The position numbers were made by a program, and so were the translations under genes. From Achromobacter sp. UMC71 (GTDB lineage: Bacteria; Pseudomonadota; Gammaproteobacteria; Burkholderiales; Burkholderiaceae_B), in contig NZ_LZZT01000006.1 of assembly GCF_014170305.1 (NCBI RefSeq), forward strand, positions 107,428 to 171,427: DNA of 64,000 bases, given 5' to 3'. Below the pieces are notes generated by a model. The model made no database searches, was not told the origin of the DNA, and worked only from the letters and a program-made list of their open reading frames with translations. Below are positions 56,372 through 64,000 of the stretch, in pieces. Every line of letters starts with the position of its first letter. Positions within the stretch are counted from its first letter, which is position 1.

Positions 56372-57442
56372 ATGTCATTTTTGCGGTTGGATAACGTCTC
56401 CAAGAATTACGGCGACCTGCGGGTCGTGTCGGACCTGACCCTGGCGGTCGAGAAAGGGGAATTCGTGTCGCTGCTGGGGCCGTCCGGCTGCGGCAAGACG
56501 ACGACACTGCAGATGATCGCGGGCTTTGCCGACGTGACGCGCGGGGCCATCACCCTGGATGGCCGCGACATCACGCATGCCAAGCCCAACACGCGCGGGC
56601 TGGGCATCGTGTTCCAGAGCTATGCGCTGTTTCCGCATCTGACCGTGGCCGACAACGTGGCCTTCGGCCTGAAGATGCGCAAGGTCGAACGCACCGAACG
56701 CCAGGCGCGGGTGCGCGAGGCGTTGGCGCTGGTAAAGCTGGACAAGCATGCCGACCGCTTTCCGCGCGAACTGTCGGGCGGCCAACGCCAGCGGGTGGCC
56801 CTGGCGCGCGCCTTGGTGATCCGTCCGCCGGTGCTGCTGCTGGACGAGCCGCTGTCCAACCTGGACGCCAAGCTGCGCGAAGACATGCAGTTCGAGCTGC
56901 GCAGCATCCAGAAGCAGATTGGCACTACCACGGTCATGGTCACGCACGACCAGGCCGAGGCCCTGTCCATCAGCGACCGGGTGGTGGTGATGCAGGACGG
57001 CCGCGCGACGCAGGTCGATGCGCCTTATCGCATGTACGAGCATCCGCAGACCGAGTTCATTTCGCGCTTCGTGGGCAAGACCAACCTGCTGCCGGGACGC
57101 GTGACGCGCTGCGGCGAGCAGGCCGAAGTGGAAACCGGCGCACTGCGCGTATTGGTGGACGGCGCGGGCCTGCGCCATGGCGACAGCGTGCAGCTGTCGT
57201 TGCGGCCGGAGAAGCTGGTGCCGGTGCCGGCCGGCCAGGGCAAGCTGGCCTGTGTGGTCAGCACGCGCTATTTCCTGGGCAGCCAATGGATGTATGGCCT
57301 GGATTCGCCGGTGGGGGCGCTGACGGTGCTGATGCCCAACGACGGCCGCCGCCCGCACGAGGACGGCGACGCCATCGGGCTGGACTGGGCGGAAGGCGTG
57401 CTGCGCGTGCTGCGCGCGCCCGCCATGGCCGAAGAGGCCTGA
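56372..57442 (+). CDS. Spermidine/putrescine-type ABC transporter ATP-binding protein (PotA-like)
   Basis: 356-residue ATPase: Walker A GPSGCGKTTTLQM, signature ELSGGQRQRVALARAL, Walker B LLLDEPLSNLD, H-loop VTHDQAEAL, and a C-terminal TOBE/OB-like domain from residue 240. The start at 56372 (MSFLRLDNVSKNYGD) matches the family. First gene of an operon of about eight genes that mixes transporter and oxidoreductase subunits. Confidence 0.9.
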   Translation: MSFLRLDNVSKNYGDLRVVSDLTLAVEKGEFVSLLGPSGCGKTTTLQMIAGFADVTRGAITLDGRDITHAKPNTRGLGIVFQSYALFPHLTVADNVAFGLKMRKVERTERQARVREALALVKLDKHADRFPRELSGGQRQRVALARALVIRPPVLLLDEPLSNLDAKLREDMQFELRSIQKQIGTTTVMVTHDQAEALSISDRVVVMQDGRATQVDAPYRMYEHPQTEFISRFVGKTNLLPGRVTRCGEQAEVETGALRVLVDGAGLRHGDSVQLSLRPEKLVPVPAGQGKLACVVSTRYFLGSQWMYGLDSPVGALTVLMPNDGRRPHEDGDAIGLDWAEGVLRVLRAPAMAEEA

Positions 57443-57443
57443 C

Positions 57444-58331
57444 ATGGCGACGCTGACCCAACCTGGCGCCGCCAGCGCGCCCAAGCCGCGCGCCGATGGC
57501 CTGTGGGCCATCCTGGGCTCGATTCCGCTGGCCATTGTGTTCCTGACGCTGGTGCTGACGCCGCTGGCGCTGACCTTCGTGCTGTCGTTCCGTCCGTTCG
57601 ACTACGGCGCGGGCATTTTGCCGGGGCACACGTTCGAGCACTACCTGGCGGTGGTGACCGACAGCTATTTCCTGGAGATCTTCTGGCGCACGTTCTGGAT
57701 CGCGGGCGTGACCACGCTGATCTGCGTGCTGATCGGCGCGCCCGAGGCCTACATCCTGTCGCGCATGGGCAAACCGTGGCGCTCGATCTTCCTCCTGGTG
57801 GTGCTGTCGCCGCTGCTGATCTCGCTGGTGGTGCGCGCCTTCGGCTGGAGCATGCTGCTGGGGCCGGGCGGCGCTATCGGCCGCGCGGCCGCGGCGCTGG
57901 GCCTGGGGCCGCTGCTGTACACGCCCACTGCCGTCATCATCGGGCTGGTGCACGTGATGCTGCCGTTCATGGTGATTCCGGTGTGGACATCGCTGCAGAA
58001 GCTGGACCCGGCCGTTGAACACGCCGCGCTGTCGCTGAACGCCTCGCGCTTTCAGACGTTGCTGCGCATCGTGCTGCCGCAAGCCATGCCGGGCATTCTG
58101 TCGGGCAGCCTGATCGTGTTCGGACTGTCGGCCAGCTCGTTTGCGATTCCGGCGCTGCTGGGCGGGCGCCGCCTGAAGATGGTCGCCACCGTGGTCTACG
58201 ACGAATTCCTGACCGAACTGAACTGGCCGCTGGGCGCGGCCATCGCGATCGTGCTGCTGGTGGTCAACGTGATCATCATGATGGCGTACAACCGCGTGGT
58301 GGAACGTTCTTACCGGCGCAGCCTGGGTTGA
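57444..58331 (+). CDS. Spermidine/putrescine-type ABC transporter permease (PotB-like)
   Basis: 295-residue permease with six predicted helices: PLAIVFLTLVLTPLALTFVLSF as the first and an EAA loop near HAALSLNASRFQTLLRIVLPQAMPG. It starts two bases after the ATPase stop, so translation is coupled. Confidence 0.9.
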   Translation: MATLTQPGAASAPKPRADGLWAILGSIPLAIVFLTLVLTPLALTFVLSFRPFDYGAGILPGHTFEHYLAVVTDSYFLEIFWRTFWIAGVTTLICVLIGAPEAYILSRMGKPWRSIFLLVVLSPLLISLVVRAFGWSMLLGPGGAIGRAAAALGLGPLLYTPTAVIIGLVHVMLPFMVIPVWTSLQKLDPAVEHAALSLNASRFQTLLRIVLPQAMPGILSGSLIVFGLSASSFAIPALLGGRRLKMVATVVYDEFLTELNWPLGAAIAIVLLVVNVIIMMAYNRVVERSYRRSLG

Positions 58332-58343
58332 AGGGGGACGATC

Positions 58344-59138
58344 ATGCAGAAAAATGGTCCTGTCGCGCTGGCGTTCAATTTCCTGGTGGTGGCGTTCGTG
58401 CTGGCGCCGCTGGTCATCGTGTGCCTGGTGGCGTTCACGCCCGAGTCGACGCTGACGGTGCCGACCACGCAGTTTTCGCTGCGTTGGTTCCGCGCGGTAT
58501 TCGAGCATCCCAATTTCATGCAGGCCTTCCAGAACAGCCTCTGGCTGGCGTTCCTGTCGGCCAGCATCGCGGTGTGCCTTGCGGTGCCGGCGGCCATCGC
58601 CATCACGCGCTACCGCTTTCCGGGCCGCGATGCGCTCAATGGCCTGTTCCTGTCGCCGCTGATGATTCCGCACCTGGTGCTGGGCGTGGCGCTGCTGCGC
58701 TTTTTCGCGCTGCTGGGCATGACGGGCAGTTTCCCGTGGCTGGTGTTCAGCCACGTCGTGGTCATCACGCCCTATGTGATGCGGCTGGTGATCGGCGCGC
58801 TGGTGGGGTTCGACCGCTCGATCGAGCACGCGGCGCTGTCGCTGGGGGCCAGCCGCGCCACGGTGTTTTTCCAGGTAACGCTGCCGCTGATCATTCCCGG
58901 TGTGTCGGGCGGATGGCTGCTGGCGTTCATCAACAGCTTCGACGAGCTGACCATGTCGGTGTTCATCACCGCGCCGTCCACCATCACGCTGCCGGTGCGC
59001 ATGTACATGTACGCCACGGAATCGATCGACCCGATGATGGCAGCCGTTTCGGCGCTGGTCATCGGCCTGACCGCGGTGACCATGCTGCTGCTGGACCGCG
59101 CCTACGGCCTGGACCGGGTGCTGGTGGGGCAGAAATGA
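58344..59138 (+). CDS. Spermidine/putrescine-type ABC transporter permease (PotC-like)
   Basis: 264-residue permease: FLVVAFVLAPLVIVCLVAFTPE as the first helix and an EAA loop near HAALSLGASRATVFFQVTLPLIIPG. It lies 12 bp after the PotB-like gene. Its binding protein is encoded four genes downstream (62062), after the oxidoreductase subunits. Confidence 0.9.
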   Translation: MQKNGPVALAFNFLVVAFVLAPLVIVCLVAFTPESTLTVPTTQFSLRWFRAVFEHPNFMQAFQNSLWLAFLSASIAVCLAVPAAIAITRYRFPGRDALNGLFLSPLMIPHLVLGVALLRFFALLGMTGSFPWLVFSHVVVITPYVMRLVIGALVGFDRSIEHAALSLGASRATVFFQVTLPLIIPGVSGGWLLAFINSFDELTMSVFITAPSTITLPVRMYMYATESIDPMMAAVSALVIGLTAVTMLLLDRAYGLDRVLVGQK

Positions 59139-59175
59139 TATTCACGCCGAACGCGGGACGGGAGGCCCGGGAACC

Positions 59176-59514
59176 ATGGCGATATTGAAACGGCTGGCCG
59201 AAACGGCCCGGCCTTCCGTGGTCTTCACGCTGGATGGCGCGCCATGTGCGGCGCTGGCCGGCGACACGGTGCTGACGGCGGTGCTGACCCAGGGCGACCG
59301 CCTGCGGGTATCGGAATTCGGCGGCGCCCCGCGCGCCGGATTCTGCATGATGGGCGCCTGCCAGGACTGCTGGATGCAGCGCGAAGACGGCACGCGCCTG
59401 CGCGCCTGTTCCACCTATATCGAACCTGGCATGCGTTTGCGCAGCACGCCCGCGCAGCCGGTAGCGCTGCCCGGCACGCTGGCAGCAAGCTGGCCCGAGG
59501 ACGACGCGCCATGA
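59176..59514 (+). CDS. Small [2Fe-2S] subunit of an HcnA/opine-oxidase-type dehydrogenase
   Basis: 112-residue ferredoxin-like subunit. The cluster cysteines are in GFCMMGACQDCWM and the later RACSTY. This matches the gamma/small subunit of hydrogen cyanide synthase (HcnA), opine dehydrogenases and D-hydroxyproline dehydrogenase. The stop overlaps the next ATG (ATGA at 59511-59514). Confidence 0.83.
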   Translation: MAILKRLAETARPSVVFTLDGAPCAALAGDTVLTAVLTQGDRLRVSEFGGAPRAGFCMMGACQDCWMQREDGTRLRACSTYIEPGMRLRSTPAQPVALPGTLAASWPEDDAP

Positions 59515-60896
59515 GCATCATCCTGCCCGTGATCGTGGGCGCCGGCCCGGCCGGCGTGCGCGCGGCCCAGGCGCTGGCGGCCCAGGGCCTGCGGCCCGTG
59601 GTGCTGGACGAAGCCCCGCGCGCCGGCGGCCAGATCTACCGCCAGCCGCCGCCGGGGTTCTTGCGTCCCAAAGCCGCGCTGTATGGCTTCGAGCACCGCA
59701 AAGCCGACGCCCTGCACCGCAAGATGGACGAGCTGCTGCCGAAAATCGACTACCGGCCCGGCAGCCTGGTCTGGAACGTCGAAGGCAAGGTCCTGGACGT
59801 GCTGCAAGGCGGTGCGAGCGCGCCGGTGCCGTACACGCACCTGATCCTGGCCACCGGCGCCACCGACCGCGTGCTGCCCTTTCCGGGCTGGCTGACGCCG
59901 GGGGTGTACACACTGGGGGGATCGCAAGTCGCCCTGAAACACCAAGGCTGCGCTATCGGTTCGCGGGTGGTGTTCCTGGGCACCGGCCCGCTGCTGTATC
60001 TGGTGGCCTATCAATACGCCAAGGCCGGCGCCACGGTGGCGGCGGTGCTGGACACCTCGCGCTTTGCCGACCGCCTGGCCGCCCTGCCCGGCATGCTGCG
60101 CGCGCCGGGCCTGCTGGCCAAGGGGCTGTACTACATGGCGTGGCTGCGCGCGCACGGCGTGCCCATGGCAAGCGGCGTACGGCCCGTGCGCGTGGAAGGC
60201 GATGCGCGCGTTACTGCGCTCACTTATCGGCTAGGGCGGCAGCAACGCCGCATCGAATGCGACGCGGTGGGCTACGGCCTGTCGCTGCGGTCCGAGACAC
60301 AGCTGGCCAGCCTGGCGGGCTGCCAGTTCGACTTCCATCCGCGCGACCGCAACTGGACCCCGCGCCTGGACGCGGCCGGGCGCAGCAGCGTGACGGGTGT
60401 CTATGTGGCCGGTGACGGCGCAGGCATAGGCGGTGCGGACGCGGCCGAGCTGGCCGGCGAGCGCGCGGCATTGGCATTGCTGGAAGACGCAGGTTGTCCA
60501 CAGCCTGTGGCGCGCGTGCGCGAACTGGAGGCCGGCCTGGCCGCGAATGCCCGGGTGCGCGATGCGCTGGAACGCGCGTTTCCGTTTCCCGAAGATTGGG
60601 CGGCGGGCATCGCCGATGACACGGTGGTGTGCCGTTGCGAGGAAGTGACCGCGGGCACGATGCGCGCCGCCGTCCAGGCCACGGGTGCGCGTGAACTGAA
60701 CCGGCTCAAGGCGTTGACGCGGGTGGGCATGGGCCGCTGCCAGGGCCGTATGTGCGGCGCCGGGGCGGCCGAGGTGCTGGCGCATGCCTGCGGCGCGGGC
60801 CCCGAGGCTGTCGGCCGCCTGCGCAATCAGCCGCCCGTCAAACCGATACCGGTGGACATTGTCTGCCTGGACCGCTCCGGCAAGGCCGCGCCATGA
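59511..60896 (+). CDS. FAD/[2Fe-2S] alpha subunit (HcnB/OoxA-like)
   Basis: 461-residue flavoprotein: FAD motif VIVGAGPAGVRAAQAL at the N-terminus, a second nucleotide-binding motif near VVFLGTGPLLYLVAYQ, and a C-terminal BFD-like [2Fe-2S] region with VVCRCEEVTAGT and RCQGRMCGAG. Length and layout match HcnB and opine oxidase subunit A. It is coupled at both ends by ATGA overlaps. Confidence 0.85.
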   Translation: MSIILPVIVGAGPAGVRAAQALAAQGLRPVVLDEAPRAGGQIYRQPPPGFLRPKAALYGFEHRKADALHRKMDELLPKIDYRPGSLVWNVEGKVLDVLQGGASAPVPYTHLILATGATDRVLPFPGWLTPGVYTLGGSQVALKHQGCAIGSRVVFLGTGPLLYLVAYQYAKAGATVAAVLDTSRFADRLAALPGMLRAPGLLAKGLYYMAWLRAHGVPMASGVRPVRVEGDARVTALTYRLGRQQRRIECDAVGYGLSLRSETQLASLAGCQFDFHPRDRNWTPRLDAAGRSSVTGVYVAGDGAGIGGADAAELAGERAALALLEDAGCPQPVARVRELEAGLAANARVRDALERAFPFPEDWAAGIADDTVVCRCEEVTAGTMRAAVQATGARELNRLKALTRVGMGRCQGRMCGAGAAEVLAHACGAGPEAVGRLRNQPPVKPIPVDIVCLDRSGKAAP

Positions 60897-62065
60897 TAGA
60901 ACGCATCGATACGGAAGTGGCCATCATCGGCGGCGGTATCGTCGGCGGCAGCGCCGCGCTGTTCCTGCGCCGCCTGGGCGTGCCGGTGGTGCTGCTGGAA
61001 GCTGCGCTGTGCGGTGCCCGCGCCAGTGGGGTGAATTACGGCGGCGTGCGGCGCCAGGGCCGCGGGCTGGAGCAGATGCCGCTGGCCCGCCGCGCGCATG
61101 AACTGTGGGGCCAGCTGCCGCAACTGATCGGCATCGACGGCGAATACGTGCGCTCGGGCCATTTGAAACTGGCCTGCTCCGAGGCCGACCTGCAAGCCCT
61201 GCACGCCTATCGTGAACAGACCCGCGGCTTTGGCATGCGCCTGCAGATGATGGACCGGCGCGCGCTGGCGCGCCGCTTCGGCTGGCTGGGCGAGCAGGTC
61301 GTCGGCGGTTCGCTCTGCCCCGAGGACGGCCACGCCAATCCGCGGTTGGTGTCGCCCGCGTTCGGCCGCGCGGCGCGCGCGCTGGGGGCGGACGTGCGCG
61401 AAGGTGTCGCCGTCACCGAGGCCATCCATGACGGCGGTCGTTTCGTGCTGCGCGCCAGCGAGACGCTGGAGGTGCGCGCGCGCTTTCTTTTGAACTGCGC
61501 GGGCGCCTGGGCCGGCCGCTTCGCCCAGGGCTTCGGCGAAACCGTGCCGGAAACCTCGATCCACCCGCTGATGATGGTGACCGAACCCCTGCCGCTGTTC
61601 ATGGATGTCAGCCTGGGCATGCAGGGCGGCGGCATCTATGCCCGCCAGGTGGCGCGCGGCAATTGCGTCATCGGCGGCGGCCGCGCGGTGTCTTCCGGGC
61701 CCGACTACGCCCGTCCGGGCCGCGATGCCACCGGTCCGCTCCTGGCCAACGCGCAGCGCCTGTTGCCGGCATTGCGCGGCGCCCAGGTCATCCGCTTCTG
61801 GACGGGCGTGGAAGGCAACATGCCCGACCACAACCCGGTCCTGGGGCCCAGCGCCACCGTGCCCGGGCTGTTCCACGCCTTCGGCCTGTCGGGCGCGGGC
61901 TTTCAGATCGGCCCGGCCGTGGGCGAAGTGCTTTCCGAACTGGTCGTGCACGGCCGCTCTTCCATTCCCATCGATGCCTTCGGCATTGGACGATACACGG
62001 GGGCCGCTCACGGCGCCGTGCCTCGGTTGGGGCCTGTTCGTGAGCAAACGCTGGAGTCACCATGA
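60893..62065 (+). CDS. FAD-dependent amine dehydrogenase beta subunit (HcnC/OoxB/DAO family)
   Basis: 390-residue DadA/DAO-type flavoprotein, the catalytic subunit: FAD motif VAIIGGGIVGGSAALFLRRLG, the substrate-side ARASGVNYGGVRRQ and the C-terminal TPEP-like WTGVEGNMPDHNPVLGPS. It oxidises the C-N bond of a secondary or primary amine. Substrate unknown; glycine (HcnC), octopine/nopaline or D-hydroxyproline are precedents. Overlaps the binding-protein start. Confidence 0.85.
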   Translation: MIERIDTEVAIIGGGIVGGSAALFLRRLGVPVVLLEAALCGARASGVNYGGVRRQGRGLEQMPLARRAHELWGQLPQLIGIDGEYVRSGHLKLACSEADLQALHAYREQTRGFGMRLQMMDRRALARRFGWLGEQVVGGSLCPEDGHANPRLVSPAFGRAARALGADVREGVAVTEAIHDGGRFVLRASETLEVRARFLLNCAGAWAGRFAQGFGETVPETSIHPLMMVTEPLPLFMDVSLGMQGGGIYARQVARGNCVIGGGRAVSSGPDYARPGRDATGPLLANAQRLLPALRGAQVIRFWTGVEGNMPDHNPVLGPSATVPGLFHAFGLSGAGFQIGPAVGEVLSELVVHGRSSIPIDAFGIGRYTGAAHGAVPRLGPVREQTLESP

Positions 62066-63132
62066 TGGACAAGAAACAGGGCGGTTCGCGCCGCCTGCAC
62101 AAGGGGAAGTGGCTGCTGGGCGCGGCGCTGGCCGCGCTGTCGGTCGGCGCCATGGCGCAGCAAAAGACGCTGTACGTCGGCATGAACGGCGGCGACATGG
62201 AGCGTGCGTTCACGCAGTACGTGTTCCCCGACTTCGAGAAGGCCAACAACGTCAAGATCGTGGTGGTGCCCGGCACCTCCACCGACGTGCTGGCCAAGGC
62301 CCAGGCCTTCAAGGACAAGCCGCAGATGCACGTCATGTTCCTGGACGACGGCATCATGGCGCGCGCCATCACCATGGGCCTGTGCGAACAGCTCAACGAC
62401 GATCCGGTATTGAAAGAGCTGTACCCCACCGCCGTCATGAAAGACCGCATGGCCGCCGGCATCGACATCGGCATGACCGGCCTGGGCTACAACACCAAGC
62501 TGTTCGCCGACAAGGGCTGGGCGCCGCCCACTTCGTGGATGGATCTGGCCGACCCGAAGTACAAGGGCAAGGTGGTGTTCCAGTCCGCCTCGGGCAGCAC
62601 CTTCGGCCTGCACGGCTTTTTGATGTTCAACCGCATCCAGGGCGGCACCGACCAGAACACCGAGCCGGGCTTCAAGCAATGGCCGTCCACCATCGGCCCC
62701 AACGTGCTGGAATACATCCCCAACTCGGCCAAGCTGGCCGAGATGATCCAGTCCAACGAAGCCGCTATCTTCCCGCTGACCCCCACCGCCATCGCGCGCC
62801 TGAAAAAGCGCGACATCCCGGTGGAATACGTGCAACCCAAGGAAGGCTCGGTCATTCTCATGGTGGGCGAATGCGTCATCGCCAAGAACAGCGAACCCGA
62901 ACTGTCGCAGAAACTGGCGCTGTACCTGCTGTCGGCGCAGGCCCAGGCCAAGGCACTGGAAATGGGCGGCCATTTCCCGTCCAATAAGAACGTTCAGCCG
63001 CCGGCCGGCAACGAAGAGGCGCTGACGCGCTTCCAGGGCTACATGGCCAACGCCAAGATCCTGGACTGGGACCAGATCAACGCTACCCGTCCGGCGTTCA
63101 ACGCGCGTTGGAATCGCACGGTCGAGCGCTGA
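62062..63132 (+). CDS. Periplasmic substrate-binding protein of the PotD type
   Basis: 356-residue extracellular binding protein. Basic N-terminus and hydrophobic signal (about 14-30, cleavage after GAMA), then TLYVGMNGGDMERAFTQYVFPDFEKANNVKIVVVPGTSTDVLAKA in outline, which is the usual start of PotD-like binders. Start at 62062 or the second ATG at 62065. It completes the transporter encoded at 56.4-59.1 kb and presumably feeds the oxidoreductase encoded between them. Confidence 0.88.
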   Translation: MMDKKQGGSRRLHKGKWLLGAALAALSVGAMAQQKTLYVGMNGGDMERAFTQYVFPDFEKANNVKIVVVPGTSTDVLAKAQAFKDKPQMHVMFLDDGIMARAITMGLCEQLNDDPVLKELYPTAVMKDRMAAGIDIGMTGLGYNTKLFADKGWAPPTSWMDLADPKYKGKVVFQSASGSTFGLHGFLMFNRIQGGTDQNTEPGFKQWPSTIGPNVLEYIPNSAKLAEMIQSNEAAIFPLTPTAIARLKKRDIPVEYVQPKEGSVILMVGECVIAKNSEPELSQKLALYLLSAQAQAKALEMGGHFPSNKNVQPPAGNEEALTRFQGYMANAKILDWDQINATRPAFNARWNRTVER

Positions 63133-63140
63133 CGACAGGC

Positions 63141-63176
63141 GCGTCCTGCCGCCCGCCATGGGCCGCGGCAGGACGC
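63141..63176 (+). terminator. Hairpin after the PotD-like gene (possible terminator)
   Basis: Perfect 12-bp stem GCGTCCTGCCGC / GCGGCAGGACGC with a 12-base spacer, followed by TGGTTTTCC. It is a weak T-tract, so attenuation before the dehydrogenase gene is possible. Confidence 0.55.
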
Positions 63177-63223
63177 TGGTTTTCCAGGGCGCGCCGACGC
63201 GCCCGCAACGGAGTAAGCGAGGC

Positions 63224-64000
63224 ATGCGGCTCATCATCAGGTCCGGCGGTGCACAAGCCATGGACGAATGGCGCGAAAAATTCAGGGTCCACGCGCCCGG
63301 CCTGGAAATCGTCGGCTGGCACGACGACGCCGATCCCGCCTCGATCGACTACGCCCTGGTCTGGGCGCCCGACCCCGGTCGCCTGGCCGCCTTTCCCAAC
63401 CTGAAACTCATCATCAGCGCCGGCGCCGGCGTCGACCACATCGTCTCCGACCCCGCCTGGCCACGTCACCTGCGCATCGCCCGCATGGTCACGCCGCGCA
63501 CCGAAACGGAAATGGCCGAATTCGTGCTGACCAGCGCCCTGATGCTTACCCGCGATGTCAAACGCGCCATCGACCAGCAAGCCCGCCGCCACTGGGAACT
63601 GTTCGACTCTCTGCGCGTGGCCGCCGACATGCGCGTCGGCATCATGGGCCTGGGCCACCTGGGCATCGCCGCCGCCCGCCTGCTGTCCCGGGTTGGCTTC
63701 CCCGTCGCCGGCTGGTCGCGCGGCGCCAGCACCCTGCCAGACGGCCTGCCGTCCTACGCCGGCCAAGCTCAATTCGCCGAGTTCCTGTCCCGCACCGACC
63801 TCCTGGTCTGCCTGCTCCCCGCCACTGACGCCACCCGGGGCATCCTCAACCGCGACACCTTCGCCCAGCTGCCCCGCGGCGCCAGCCTCATCAACGCCGG
63901 TCGCGGCACCCACATGGTCACCGAGGATGTCCTGGACGCCCTGAACGCCGGCCACCTCCACCAGGCCGTCCTGGACGTCTTCGACCCCGAACCCCTCCCC
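63224..64000 (+). CDS. D-2-hydroxyacid dehydrogenase, glyoxylate/hydroxypyruvate reductase A type (partial)
   Basis: 259 codons visible, 3' end beyond the window. Begins MRLIIRSGGAQAMDEWREKF. The NAD(P) motif is VGIMGLGHLGIAAARLL; the later INAGRGTHMVTEDVLDALNAG includes the catalytic-arginine region of the family. It is like GhrA: reduces glyoxylate or hydroxypyruvate. It stands last in the amine-oxidising operon, which suggests that a 2-oxoacid such as glyoxylate is produced there (inference). Confidence 0.85.
   Translation, partial: MRLIIRSGGAQAMDEWREKFRVHAPGLEIVGWHDDADPASIDYALVWAPDPGRLAAFPNLKLIISAGAGVDHIVSDPAWPRHLRIARMVTPRTETEMAEFVLTSALMLTRDVKRAIDQQARRHWELFDSLRVAADMRVGIMGLGHLGIAAARLLSRVGFPVAGWSRGASTLPDGLPSYAGQAQFAEFLSRTDLLVCLLPATDATRGILNRDTFAQLPRGASLINAGRGTHMVTEDVLDALNAGHLHQAVLDVFDPEPLP

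Noticed and set aside
57258..58829. 523-codon open frame on the minus strand
   Set aside because: Opposite the PotB/PotC-like genes; extremely Arg/Gln/His-rich, a composition artefact.
59176..62065. Naming the three-subunit oxidoreductase hydrogen cyanide synthase (hcnABC)
   Set aside because: Subunit order and sizes fit, but the same layout occurs in opine and hydroxyproline dehydrogenases, and the linked polyamine-type transporter makes catabolic use more likely.

Overview
The window is about 65% G+C and comes from a beta-proteobacterial chromosome, most likely a member of the Alcaligenaceae close to Achromobacter or Bordetella. The evidence is the dnaA-dnaN-gyrB and rpmH-rnpA-yidD-yidC block, the tripartite tricarboxylate transporter with its own TctDE pair, the many LysR regulators, and the density of aromatic and amino-acid transport genes. 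This assignment rests on gene content and protein recognition, not on a database search.

Layout. 1-4.7 kb (minus strand): tctD-tctE, then tctC-tctB-tctA (tctA runs off the left edge), a citrate-type uptake system with its two-component regulator. 5.2-6.6 kb: a ClcB-type chloride channel ending in a bidirectional terminator. 6.7-16.5 kb (minus): a nine-gene aromatic operon, namely benzoylformate decarboxylase family, aldehyde dehydrogenase, pobA, an AAHS transporter, a ketopantoate-reductase-family dehydrogenase, pcaB, pcaC, pcaH and pcaG, with a divergent LysR gene. Together these could take a (4-hydroxy)mandelate-like acid through 4-hydroxybenzoate and protocatechuate to beta-ketoadipate enol-lactone. 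17.6-18.9 kb: mnmE. 19-25.9 kb (plus): a five-gene dipeptide/oligopeptide ABC transporter and an M20 amidohydrolase. 26.2-30.1 kb: a TauD-family dioxygenase, a 53-codon signal-peptide ORF, a cysteine-synthase-family gene and catalase katA.

30.3-38.5 kb is the housekeeping core: yidC, yidD, rnpA and rpmH leftwards, dnaA, dnaN and gyrB rightwards. 38.6-46.8 kb: a LysR gene divergent from isochorismatase-family hydrolase - MFS - pirin - XapX protein - Tat-type amidohydrolase - DoxX, with a second LysR gene and a LysR 3' remnant at the far end. 46.9-52.2 kb: gltIJKL glutamate/aspartate transporter, threonine aldolase and an EamA exporter. 52.4-55.1 kb: acylphosphatase, a PhyH dioxygenase and an FMN-dependent 2-hydroxyacid dehydrogenase. 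55.3-64 kb: an IclR gene divergent from a spermidine/putrescine-type ABC transporter interleaved with a three-subunit HcnABC/opine-oxidase-like dehydrogenase and a 2-hydroxyacid dehydrogenase cut by the right edge.

The most unusual DNA-level signal is DnaA-box sequence. Nine perfect TTATCCACA nonamers lie between 4.8 and 49.4 kb, against roughly 0.1 expected from base composition by hand estimate. A helically phased set of five TGTG-starting degenerate boxes (spacings 12, 11, 11, 11) sits next to an A/T stretch in the gap between the cysteine-synthase gene and katA. The rpmH-dnaA gap, the textbook place for oriC, holds only one perfect box. No tRNA, rRNA, IS element or CRISPR array was seen.
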